From: Glaciecola sp965660625
GTDB lineage: Bacteria; Pseudomonadota; Gammaproteobacteria; Enterobacterales; Alteromonadaceae
Assembly (NCBI GenBank): GCA_965660625.1
Contig: CBFIAR010000014.1
Span: forward strand, 1-64,000
Direction: 5' to 3'
DNA: 64,000 nt
Both the position numbers and the translations under genes were made by a program. Shown here in pieces: positions 9,143 through 16,298 of this stretch (its first letter is position 1; each line of letters starts with the position of its first letter). The notes beneath the pieces were generated by a model. That model was not told the origin of the DNA. It worked only from the letters and a program-made list of their open reading frames with translations, and did no database searches.

Positions 9143-10717
9143 ATGGAATATATCTACCTATTACTTGCCTTTACTTTCGGGTTTGCCTTTAAGTTGATGA
9201 GCTTACCTCCCTTAATTGGTTATCTCATCGCTGGTTTTACGTTAAACGCTTGGGGAATCGAAAATAATAGTAGCCTGCAAGACATCGCTGAACTCGGCAT
9301 AACAATTATGCTCTTTACTATTGGCCTAAAGCTAAACGTTCAAGATTTACTGAAACGCGAAATATGGTTAAGTAGCATATTACATACTACTGTGTGGATC
9401 GTATTTATTAGCTCAGTATTTTTGCTTTTGAGCTTGATCGGTTTGCCTTATTTTACTGATTTGTCGCCCGCAACAGCAGCTTTAATTGGCTTTGCATTTA
9501 GCTTTAGCTCAACCGTCTGTGTAGTAAAAATATTAGAAGAAAGCGGTGAAAGTCGAACTCGACACGGTAAAGTTGCTATTGGCATTTTGGTAATGCAAGA
9601 TATTTTCGCCGTTCTATTTATGGTTGTGGCATCAGGCAAGATACCTTCACCCTGGGCATTAATGCTCTTTTTACTCATTCCAGTCGTGCCGCTTCTACAT
9701 AAAATATTAAACAAATCCGGGCATGGTGAATTACTGCCATTGTCTGGTTTTATTTTAGCATTGGGTGGTTATCAGCTATTCGAACTTGTTGGCATTAAAG
9801 GTGATTTGGGAGCACTTATATTCGGCGTATTGATTGCAGGTCACTCAAAAGCAAATGAGTTGTCAAAGGCACTGTTGAGTTTTAAAGACTTATTTCTGAT
9901 CGGCTTTTTCCTGACCATTGGTTTAACAGCCCTTCCAACCATAGAAATTACCGCTATTGCATTGCTCATCACCCTATTGCTCCCAATTAAATTCTACCTA
10001 TTCTTTATATTTCTGACCAAATTTCGACTCAGAGCGCGAACGTCTTTTTTGTCTAGTTTAGTGATGTCTAACTACAGTGAGTTCGGGCTTATCGTGGCAG
10101 CAGTTGCAGTAAGCATAGGACTTTTAGACAGCATTTGGTTAGTTATTATGGCGCTTAGCGTTTCCTTTTCTTTTGTTTTCACAAGTGCAATGTACAAAAG
10201 TTCACACAAAAGATATAACCGTCATAAAGAACAATTAAAAAAGTTTCAATCGCACATTCCTTTAAAGGAAGACATTTATCCAGAACTACTAGACACAAAA
10301 GTGCTAGTAATCGGAATGGGAAGGGTTGGCAAAGGTGCTTTTGAGACCTTAGCAAAATTGATGGAAAAAGGCGTTACTGGTATGGACGCAGATTTAGATA
10401 AAGTAAGTTCATTAAGAGAACAAAATTACCGAGCGATTCTCGGAGATGGTGAAAATATAGACCTTTGGGAAAATGTAGACATCAGCAAGATTGAATTAAT
10501 TCTGTTGGCTCTGCCGTCTATTGAGGACTCGTCAAATATCACTAATCAGCTGAGGACCGCCGCTTATTCTGGCAAGATTGCTGCGATCGCCAGATATGAA
10601 GATGAAGTTCAACCATTATTGGACGCAGGGGTAGACAAAGTCTTCAACTTTTTTGCCGAAGCTGGCCTAGGCTTTGCAGAAGAAAGCTTTGAAATGCTCA
10701 GCCATACCGCTGATTAA
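9143..10717 (+). CDS. CPA2-family monovalent cation:proton antiporter (Kef type)
   Basis: 524-residue inner-membrane antiporter. The first 350 residues form the Na+/H+ exchanger domain with about 12 membrane segments; LPPLIGYLIAGF near the N-terminus and GFAFSFSSTVCVVKIL (about residue 113) are Kef signatures. A cytosolic TrkA-N/RCK domain follows from about residue 387, with the dinucleotide-binding motif VLVIGMGRVGKGA. The family exchanges K+ or Na+ for H+. No KefF/KefG ancillary subunit is adjacent, so glutathione gating as in KefB/KefC is not indicated. The gene is monocistronic and its stop codon lies inside a 28-bp perfect palindrome. Confidence 0.88.
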   Translation: MEYIYLLLAFTFGFAFKLMSLPPLIGYLIAGFTLNAWGIENNSSLQDIAELGITIMLFTIGLKLNVQDLLKREIWLSSILHTTVWIVFISSVFLLLSLIGLPYFTDLSPATAALIGFAFSFSSTVCVVKILEESGESRTRHGKVAIGILVMQDIFAVLFMVVASGKIPSPWALMLFLLIPVVPLLHKILNKSGHGELLPLSGFILALGGYQLFELVGIKGDLGALIFGVLIAGHSKANELSKALLSFKDLFLIGFFLTIGLTALPTIEITAIALLITLLLPIKFYLFFIFLTKFRLRARTSFLSSLVMSNYSEFGLIVAAVAVSIGLLDSIWLVIMALSVSFSFVFTSAMYKSSHKRYNRHKEQLKKFQSHIPLKEDIYPELLDTKVLVIGMGRVGKGAFETLAKLMEKGVTGMDADLDKVSSLREQNYRAILGDGENIDLWENVDISKIELILLALPSIEDSSNITNQLRTAAYSGKIAAIARYEDEVQPLLDAGVDKVFNFFAEAGLGFAEESFEMLSHTAD

Positions 10718-10734
10718 TTCGAATTAATCAGCGG
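10707..10734. repeat. 28-bp perfect palindrome spanning the antiporter stop codon
   Basis: CCGCTGATTAATTC is followed immediately by its own reverse complement. It includes the last codons and the TAA stop. As RNA it would fold into a stem of about 12 bp with a tetraloop. No U-run follows, so it is not a standard intrinsic terminator; 3'-end protection of the mRNA or a protein site are possible. Confidence 0.85.
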
Positions 10735-10817
10735 GAGCATTGCTTAAAATCCTCAGCTTAATGCAAATCATTCTCTTTACTATCATACTGAATTTTAAAG
10801 GTTATTTCTTACTCACA

Positions 10818-10845
10818 TTGATATTGCACAAAACCTAGCTATAAT
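10818..10845 (+). promoter_or_regulatory. Predicted sigma70 promoter for the bacterioferritin genes
   Basis: TTGATA (10818-10823), a 16-bp spacer and TATAAT (10840-10845) lie 55 bp before the first bfr start codon. No obvious Fur box overlaps it. Confidence 0.6.
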
Positions 10846-10899
10846 AGTTTTGAATCAAAAACATCCTGTTCAGCTGAATTCAGGAAAAGAGGCAACGAA

Positions 10900-11373
10900 A
10901 TGAAAGGTAAACCCGAAGTAATCAAAGTACTTAATGAAGTACTTACCATTGAACTCACCTCAATAAACCAATATTTTTTGCATGCTCGTATGTATAAAAA
11001 CTGGGGATTTGAAGCGCTCAATCAGACATGCTATAAAAAATCAATCAAAGATATGAAACAAGCAGATCAGCTAATCGCTCGTATCTTATTTCTTAAAGGG
11101 CTACCTAATTTGCAAATGCTCGGCAAAATTAACATAGGTGAAGAACCTGTTGAAATGCTCAAATGTGATGCTGATTTTCAAACTAAACAAATACCTCAGA
11201 TGAAAGATGCGATAGCGCTCTGTGAAGCACATTTAGATTTCGTATCTCGGGATTTGTTATCGAGTATTCTTGACTATGAAGAAGACCATTACGATTGGTT
11301 GGATACGCAAGCATATCAAATTGAACAGTTGGGAATTCAAAATTACCTTCAATCTCAAGTAGAGGAAAATTAA
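10900..11373 (+). CDS. bfr: Bacterioferritin, haem-binding subunit with degenerate ferroxidase centre
   Basis: 157-residue four-helix subunit of the 24-mer iron store. In E. coli Bfr numbering the haem ligand Met52 is present, and Glu18, Tyr25, Glu127 and His130 are kept. Three di-iron ligands are replaced: Glu51 by Asp, His54 by Gln and Glu94 by Gln. It should therefore bind haem between subunits but not work as a normal ferroxidase by itself. AAGAGG precedes the ATG. The next gene starts one base after this stop codon and encodes the complementary subunit, so the two are co-transcribed. Two-subunit bacterioferritins of this kind are known, for example in Neisseria. Confidence 0.9.
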   Translation: MKGKPEVIKVLNEVLTIELTSINQYFLHARMYKNWGFEALNQTCYKKSIKDMKQADQLIARILFLKGLPNLQMLGKINIGEEPVEMLKCDADFQTKQIPQMKDAIALCEAHLDFVSRDLLSSILDYEEDHYDWLDTQAYQIEQLGIQNYLQSQVEEN

Positions 11374-11374
11374 C

Positions 11375-11842
11375 ATGCAAGGCAATAAGAATGTGATTGA
11401 TGGGCTAAATACCCTACTTGGTTATGAATTAGCTGCAATGGATCAGTACTTTGTGCATTCACAAATGTATCTTGATTGGGGTTTACATAAATTATATGAG
11501 CGTATTAACCATGAGTTTGATGATGAAAAAGGTCACGCGACTAAGCTTATAGAACGTATGTTATTTTTAGGTGGTCAACCCGACATGCAAACGCGTGTTG
11601 GCTATAAGGTAGGCAATACTGTTGCTGAAATGCTACAAAGCGATTTGCGAGTTGAGTACGAAGTCGCTGACAAGCTGAGAACGGTCATAGCAATGTGCGA
11701 AACTGAAAAAGATTTTGTTACGCGAGACATGCTACTGGTTTTGCTAGCTGACACAGAAATGGATCATGCGCACTGGCTAGAGCAGCAGCTAGGTTTGATT
11801 GAAAGACTCGGTTTAGCGAATTACCAACAATCCCAAATGTAA
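11375..11842 (+). CDS. bfr: Bacterioferritin, ferroxidase-active subunit lacking the haem Met
   Basis: 155-residue bacterioferritin paralogue, second gene of the pair. All di-iron ligands are visible: Glu18, Glu51, His54, Glu94 and the C-terminal Glu/His pair in TEMDHAHW (shifted by one residue by a single insertion). The haem ligand position 52 is Lys instead of Met, so it cannot supply haem coordination. This is the mirror image of its neighbour and suggests mixed shells in which one subunit oxidises Fe(II) and the other binds haem for iron release. It is convergent with the next gene, only one base apart. Confidence 0.9.
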   Translation: MQGNKNVIDGLNTLLGYELAAMDQYFVHSQMYLDWGLHKLYERINHEFDDEKGHATKLIERMLFLGGQPDMQTRVGYKVGNTVAEMLQSDLRVEYEVADKLRTVIAMCETEKDFVTRDMLLVLLADTEMDHAHWLEQQLGLIERLGLANYQQSQM

Positions 11843-11843
11843 C

Positions 11844-12269
11844 TCACTCACTGTAAGTATAAAAGACGGCTGAATACTCAGTCACTTGGCCGTTTTTATC
11901 TTCAATCTTTAGATTAAGTTGCCAATGCATTTTGTCGAGATTACAGCTTCCTAGAAACGTAACATAGTGCCCCGCTTCTTCAATAACAGGTGTTTTTCCC
12001 ATAAACATATTGAGGCCTTCAATCCATGCTTCGTTTAGTTTAACGTTCGGCGGTAGCTCTAAAGTGAGTAAAATTTCCTCTTCAGTGACGATTGGAGATA
12101 AAAAATTTATAGATATTTGATCATCGCCGTACATAAATGTGCACTTTTTGTAGGTTAAATCACAATTTTCTTGCGAAGCTACCGGACTGTTAACATTTTT
12201 ATAATATACGCCTGAAACGCTTACGATTAATAGGAAAAAGAAGAGTGTTAGTGTCTGTTTTGAATGCAT
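11844..12269 (-). CDS. Hypothetical exported or membrane-anchored protein
   Basis: 141 residues. An N-terminal hydrophobic segment (about residues 8-23) looks like an uncleaved signal anchor or signal peptide; the remainder is soluble and beta-rich. Three cysteines (in ENCDLTYKKC and GSCNLDK) would lie in the periplasm. I do not recognise a family. It is divergent from ccoN, and the FNR box between them lies 46 bp from its start codon, so it may belong to the oxygen-limitation regulon. Its 3' end, with an inverted repeat ACGGC/GCCGT at 11866-11893, may also serve as the bfr terminator. Confidence 0.65.
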   Translation of the reverse strand: MHSKQTLTLFFFLLIVSVSGVYYKNVNSPVASQENCDLTYKKCTFMYGDDQISINFLSPIVTEEEILLTLELPPNVKLNEAWIEGLNMFMGKTPVIEEAGHYVTFLGSCNLDKMHWQLNLKIEDKNGQVTEYSAVFYTYSE

Positions 12270-12314
12270 TTTATTTACTTAATTTACTTTTTGTTAACGA
12301 TAAATTTGGGTTTA

Positions 12315-12328
12315 TTGATGAAGATCAA
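12315..12328. promoter_or_regulatory. FNR box between the hypothetical gene and ccoN
   Basis: TTGATGAAGATCAA is a perfect match to the FNR consensus TTGAT-N4-ATCAA. It lies 165 bp before ccoN and 46 bp before the divergent gene, so it could act on either. The fnr gene itself ends the downstream cluster at 19.7-20.4 kb. Confidence 0.85.
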
Positions 12329-12492
12329 GACAAGGCTAAGTAATATATCTTTTTGTACTTAAAAACATTATGATCCACCCGTTACATCTCAGTAGCTTAC
12401 TTAACTTGTTATTCTTACTCAACTAAGGATCATTAGCGGGTAAGCTATATTGCGATTTAGTTATTTTTTCTCTACGCGGAAGATTTATTGAT

Positions 12493-13926
12493 ATGAGTGA
12501 AACAAGCCAAATACATCCTGATTATAATTACAAGGTAGTCAGACAATTTACAATAATGACAGTAGTTTGGGGCATTATTGGGATGTCATTGGGGGTATTA
12601 ATTGCTGCGCAATTATTTGCTCCTGCGCTAAATTTTGATATTCCATGGTTAACCTACTCTCGTTTGCGTCCTCTACATACAAATGCGGTTATCTTTGCAT
12701 TTGGCGGCAGCGCATTATTCGCCACGTCTTATTATATAGTACAAAGAACATCGCAGGTGAGACTCTTTAGTGACAAACTAGCTGCATTCACTTTTTGGGG
12801 CTGGCAGGCCGTTATTGTGGCTGCGGTAGTTACTCTGCCTCTAGGATATACGTCGAGTAAAGAGTATGCAGAATTAGAATGGCCAATTGATATTTTAATT
12901 ACATTGGTTTGGGTTGCCTACATAATTAACTTTTTCGGTACACTGGTTATACGAAAAACCTCCCACATTTACGTTGCAAACTGGTTTTTAGGGGCGTTTA
13001 TGTTAACCGTCGCTGTATTGCATATCGGCAACAGCATGGTCATTCCCGTCACTTTTGGTAAGTCATATCCAATCTATGCTGGCGCTGTTGATGCGATGAT
13101 GCAATGGTGGTACGGACACAACGCAGTAGGTTTCTTCCTAACAGCGGGTTTCTTAGGAATGATGTATTACTTCGTGCCTAAACAAGCAGGCCGTCCTGTT
13201 TATTCATATCGTTTATCAATTGTTCACTTCTGGGCGCTTATATCTCTATACATCTGGGCTGGTCCTCACCATTTGCATTACACCGCGCTCCCTGATTGGA
13301 CACAATCTTTGGGTATGGCTATGTCTATTATTCTATTCGTACCCTCTTGGGGCGGAATGATTAACGGAATCATGACACTCTCTGGTGCTTGGCATAAGTT
13401 GAGAACAGACCCAATATTACGCTTCCTTATTGTTTCACTGTCTTTCTACGGTATGTCTACCTTTGAAGGGCCAATGATGGCGATTAAAACAGTAAACGCC
13501 CTATCTCATTATACTGACTGGACCGTTGGTCACGTTCATTCAGGTGCTCTAGGTTGGGTAGCAATGGTTACGATCGGCTCTGTATACCATTTAGTCCCAA
13601 TCCTGTTCGGACAACCTAAAATGTATAGTACAAGGCTAATCAATGTTCACTTCTGGCTAGCTACAATCGGTGTGGTTTTATACATCGTTGCAATGTGGAT
13701 GTCAGGGGTTTTACAAGGATTGATGTGGCGAGCAGTAAATGCTGACGGCACGCTAACCTACTCTTTCGTGGAGTCATTAGAAGCCTCTAAACCTTTCTAC
13801 ATCGTTCGTTTTATTGGTGGTTTGTTCGTTGTAGCCGGTATGATAATCATGGCGTACAACTGTTATCGCACAATCCGTGCACCTAAAGAAAGCATTGTAG
13901 ATAACACTGCAATGGCTGCGGCATAA
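12493..13926 (+). CDS. ccoN: cbb3-type cytochrome c oxidase subunit I
   Basis: Catalytic subunit of the high-affinity cbb3 oxidase, holding haem b and the haem b3-CuB site in the inner membrane; it reduces O2 under microaerobic conditions. 477 residues with about 12 helices. Metal ligands are visible in RPLHTNAVIF (His for haem b), WWYGHNAVGFFLT (CuB region with the Tyr/His context of the C-family), GPHHLHYT and DWTVGHVHSGALGW. First gene of ccoNOQP, with a 12-nt gap to ccoO. The FNR box upstream predicts induction at low oxygen. Confidence 0.96.
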   Translation: MSETSQIHPDYNYKVVRQFTIMTVVWGIIGMSLGVLIAAQLFAPALNFDIPWLTYSRLRPLHTNAVIFAFGGSALFATSYYIVQRTSQVRLFSDKLAAFTFWGWQAVIVAAVVTLPLGYTSSKEYAELEWPIDILITLVWVAYIINFFGTLVIRKTSHIYVANWFLGAFMLTVAVLHIGNSMVIPVTFGKSYPIYAGAVDAMMQWWYGHNAVGFFLTAGFLGMMYYFVPKQAGRPVYSYRLSIVHFWALISLYIWAGPHHLHYTALPDWTQSLGMAMSIILFVPSWGGMINGIMTLSGAWHKLRTDPILRFLIVSLSFYGMSTFEGPMMAIKTVNALSHYTDWTVGHVHSGALGWVAMVTIGSVYHLVPILFGQPKMYSTRLINVHFWLATIGVVLYIVAMWMSGVLQGLMWRAVNADGTLTYSFVESLEASKPFYIVRFIGGLFVVAGMIIMAYNCYRTIRAPKESIVDNTAMAAA

Positions 13927-13937
13927 GGAGAACGATA

Positions 13938-14543
13938 ATGAAAAATCCACATGAGTTATTAGAAAAAAACGTCGGGTTATTAACTGTTCTTATTCTAGTC
14001 GCAATTAGTTTTGGTGCTATGGCGCAAATCTTACCGTTAATGTTTGATCAACAAGCATTAGAGCCGGTTAAAGGTTTACGTCCTTATACAGCGCTTGAGT
14101 TGGAAGGACGTGATATATATATTCGTGAAGGTTGTGTTGGTTGTCACAGTCAAATGATCCGCCCTTTCCGTTCTGAAACTGAACGTTATGGACATTACTC
14201 AGTAGCGGGCGAATCTGTTTGGGAACGCCCTTTCTTGTGGGGTTCAAAAAGAACAGGACCTGATTTAGCGCGAGTTGGCGAGCGTTATAGTGATGAATGG
14301 CATCGTGTTCACTTGATGAACCCAAGAAACGTTGTACCTGAATCAAATATGCCGGGTTATCCATGGTTAGCTGAGAACACGCTTGATGGTAAAGATATTG
14401 TCAAAAAAATGGAAGTTAACCGCATGCTAGGTATGCCCTATACAGATGAAGATATTGCAGGTGCTGAGGCTGCAGTAAAGGGCAAAAAAGAAATGGAAGC
14501 TTTGATTGCCTATCTACAGCAACTTGGGACTCATTTAAAATAA
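13938..14543 (+). CDS. ccoO: cbb3-type cytochrome c oxidase subunit II (monohaem cytochrome c)
   Basis: 201 residues. One N-terminal membrane anchor (about 13-37) and a periplasmic c-type cytochrome domain with a single CVGCH haem site (about residues 68-72) followed by SQMIRPF. It passes electrons from CcoP to CcoN. Met residues in SNMPGYPW are candidates for the axial ligand. The TAATG at 14541-14545 makes its stop overlap the start of ccoQ by one base, implying translational coupling. Confidence 0.95.
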   Translation: MKNPHELLEKNVGLLTVLILVAISFGAMAQILPLMFDQQALEPVKGLRPYTALELEGRDIYIREGCVGCHSQMIRPFRSETERYGHYSVAGESVWERPFLWGSKRTGPDLARVGERYSDEWHRVHLMNPRNVVPESNMPGYPWLAENTLDGKDIVKKMEVNRMLGMPYTDEDIAGAEAAVKGKKEMEALIAYLQQLGTHLK

Positions 14544-14716
14544 TGGACCAAGGAACTATAGGCAGCATATTTACGGTTATCGTTTTCGTCTCTTTCGTTG
14601 GCATTTGTTATTGGGCATTCAGCAGCCGCAATAAAAAAAGCTTCGATGAGGCAGCAAACTTAGTTTTCGATGACGAAGAAAAGCAAAATTTAAATAAAAA
14701 AGATCAGGAGTCTTGA
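14543..14716 (+). CDS. ccoQ: cbb3 oxidase small subunit CcoQ
   Basis: A 57-residue ORF too short for most ORF filters. It starts at ATG 14543 inside the ccoO stop and ends at TGA 14714-14716, four bases before ccoP. One membrane helix (about residues 6-24, IGSIFTVIVFVSFVGICYW) is followed by an acidic/basic cytoplasmic tail. Position, length and topology match CcoQ, which stabilises the assembled oxidase. Confidence 0.9.
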   Translation: MDQGTIGSIFTVIVFVSFVGICYWAFSSRNKKSFDEAANLVFDDEEKQNLNKKDQES

Positions 14717-14720
14717 ACTT

Positions 14721-15677
14721 ATGAGTATGTTTTGGACAATTTGGATATCTATAATAACGCTAGGTTCAATATTAGGCTGTTATCTCCTTTTACGTTGGTG
14801 TTTGTCGAACAGCACGGGGGTTACGGAAGGCGAGTCGATGGGGCACGTATTCGATGGCATAGAAGAGATGAACAACCAATTACCTCGTTGGTGGACAATA
14901 TTATTCTACATTTGTATTGTTTGGGGTGCTGCTTACTTACTTTTGTATCCTGGTTTAGGTGGGTATAAGGGTCTTCTTGGTTGGAAAAGTTCCAACCAAG
15001 GTATGTTGTCACTTGAAGAGTCGAAGCTTGCGTTACAAAAAGACATTGAAGACGGTAATTGGAACGAATATGCACTGCAAATTAAATATGCAAATGAAAA
15101 ATTCGATCCTATTTTTGCTGAGTATGCAAAAACACCCGTTGAACAGCTAGCAAAGAATGAAGAAGCGGTGCAAGTTGGCCAACGCTTGTTCTTACAGAAT
15201 TGCGCGCAGTGTCATGGCTCAAACGCTAAAGGAGCGGCGGCTGGCTTCCCTAATCTTACTGACAACGACTGGATATACGGTGGCTCTGGTGACAAGATTA
15301 AGGAGACATTAATCTTAGGTCGTCGCGGCGCAATGCCAGGTTGGCTCAACAGTATGGGTGAAGACGGTGTAGCAGAAGTTGTAGCATATACCTTGAGTTT
15401 GAGTGGTCGGGATGTTGATCAAGGCTTAAAAGATGCCGGAAAAGCCAGATTTGTGGTTTGCGCTGCTTGCCACGGAATGGATGGCAAAGGTAATCAAATG
15501 ATCGGTGCCCCTAACCTTACAGACAATATATGGTTATATGGCGGTAATCATAAAACTGTGACTGAAACGCTCTATTACGGACGTAACGGCGTGATGCCTG
15601 CCTTTAAGGAGACACTTGGTGAAGACAAAGTGCATGTTGTTGCCGCTTATGTTTATAGCCTCTCTCAAATAAAGTAA
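14721..15677 (+). CDS. ccoP: cbb3-type cytochrome c oxidase subunit III (dihaem cytochrome c)
   Basis: 318 residues. Two N-terminal helices (about 5-24 and 56-78), separated by the SMGHVFDGIEEMNNQLPRWW linker typical of the FixP N-terminal domain, precede two tandem cytochrome c domains. Haem sites are CAQCH (about residue 161) and CAACH (about residue 250). GAMPGW and GVMPAF supply axial Met residues. It accepts electrons from bc1 via soluble cytochromes and feeds CcoO. The operon ends with a strong terminator 17 bp downstream. Confidence 0.95.
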   Translation: MSMFWTIWISIITLGSILGCYLLLRWCLSNSTGVTEGESMGHVFDGIEEMNNQLPRWWTILFYICIVWGAAYLLLYPGLGGYKGLLGWKSSNQGMLSLEESKLALQKDIEDGNWNEYALQIKYANEKFDPIFAEYAKTPVEQLAKNEEAVQVGQRLFLQNCAQCHGSNAKGAAAGFPNLTDNDWIYGGSGDKIKETLILGRRGAMPGWLNSMGEDGVAEVVAYTLSLSGRDVDQGLKDAGKARFVVCAACHGMDGKGNQMIGAPNLTDNIWLYGGNHKTVTETLYYGRNGVMPAFKETLGEDKVHVVAAYVYSLSQIK

Positions 15678-15688
15678 ACATACGACTA

Positions 15689-15720
15689 AAAAAAGCCTCG
15701 TATTAACGAGGCTTTTTTTT
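15689..15720 (+). terminator. Intrinsic terminator of ccoNOQP
   Basis: Stem GCCTCGT/ACGAGGC (15695-15701 and 15706-15712), ATTA loop, followed by T8 and preceded by A7, so it could work in both directions. It separates ccoNOQP from the ccoH-ccoI-ccoS unit. Confidence 0.92.
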
Positions 15721-15788
15721 ATCCAATTCCGTATAATTCTCACCGACATCATAGATAATTTACACAAGTTAAAAAGAGTTTAAGCATT

Positions 15789-16280
15789 ATGGAAGAACTA
15801 GACGTTAAGCCTTGGTATAAACAGTTTTGGCCTTGGTTTCTGATCTGCATACCCGTGTCATCCTTTATAGTTGGTGGTATTGTAGTGAATTTCGCAACTG
15901 ATGGTACCAACAGTCTAGTTGTGGATGACTACTACAAAGAAGGCAAATCAATTAATGCTAGGTTAGATAAAATCGAGAAAGCAAAAGCACTTGGGATCAG
16001 CACTAGATTAAATATAACGGATGATGTCATCTCCGTGGAATTTGTGTCAGGGGCTCCGCAAAGCAGAGAGGCACTAAAATTGGACTTTTTTCATGTCACT
16101 CTGAAAGAGAGAGACTTTTTTGTATTACTCAGTGCAGACGCAAGTGGAGTCTACCGAGCTCAAAGCAATACCAGCGTACAGGGAAAATGGCGCTTACGAC
16201 TTACCCCACTTGATGAAAGTTGGAAAGTCCAAAAAACCATCACCTTGCCCACATCAAAAGCGACTAGTTTTAATCCATAA
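15789..16280 (+). CDS. ccoH: FixH/CcoH family cbb3 oxidase assembly protein
   Basis: 163 residues with one N-terminal membrane helix (about 15-35, WFLICIPVSSFIVGGIVVNF) and a periplasmic beta-rich domain. The segment VVDDYYKEGKSIN after the helix is the FixH-family hallmark. FixH/CcoH is required for assembly or stability of the cbb3 oxidase and works with the CcoI copper pump. First gene of the assembly unit, lying after the ccoP terminator, with ccoI 18 bp downstream. Confidence 0.88.
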   Translation: MEELDVKPWYKQFWPWFLICIPVSSFIVGGIVVNFATDGTNSLVVDDYYKEGKSINARLDKIEKAKALGISTRLNITDDVISVEFVSGAPQSREALKLDFFHVTLKERDFFVLLSADASGVYRAQSNTSVQGKWRLRLTPLDESWKVQKTITLPTSKATSFNP

Positions 16281-16298
16281 TGGCGGTACCCATACTCA

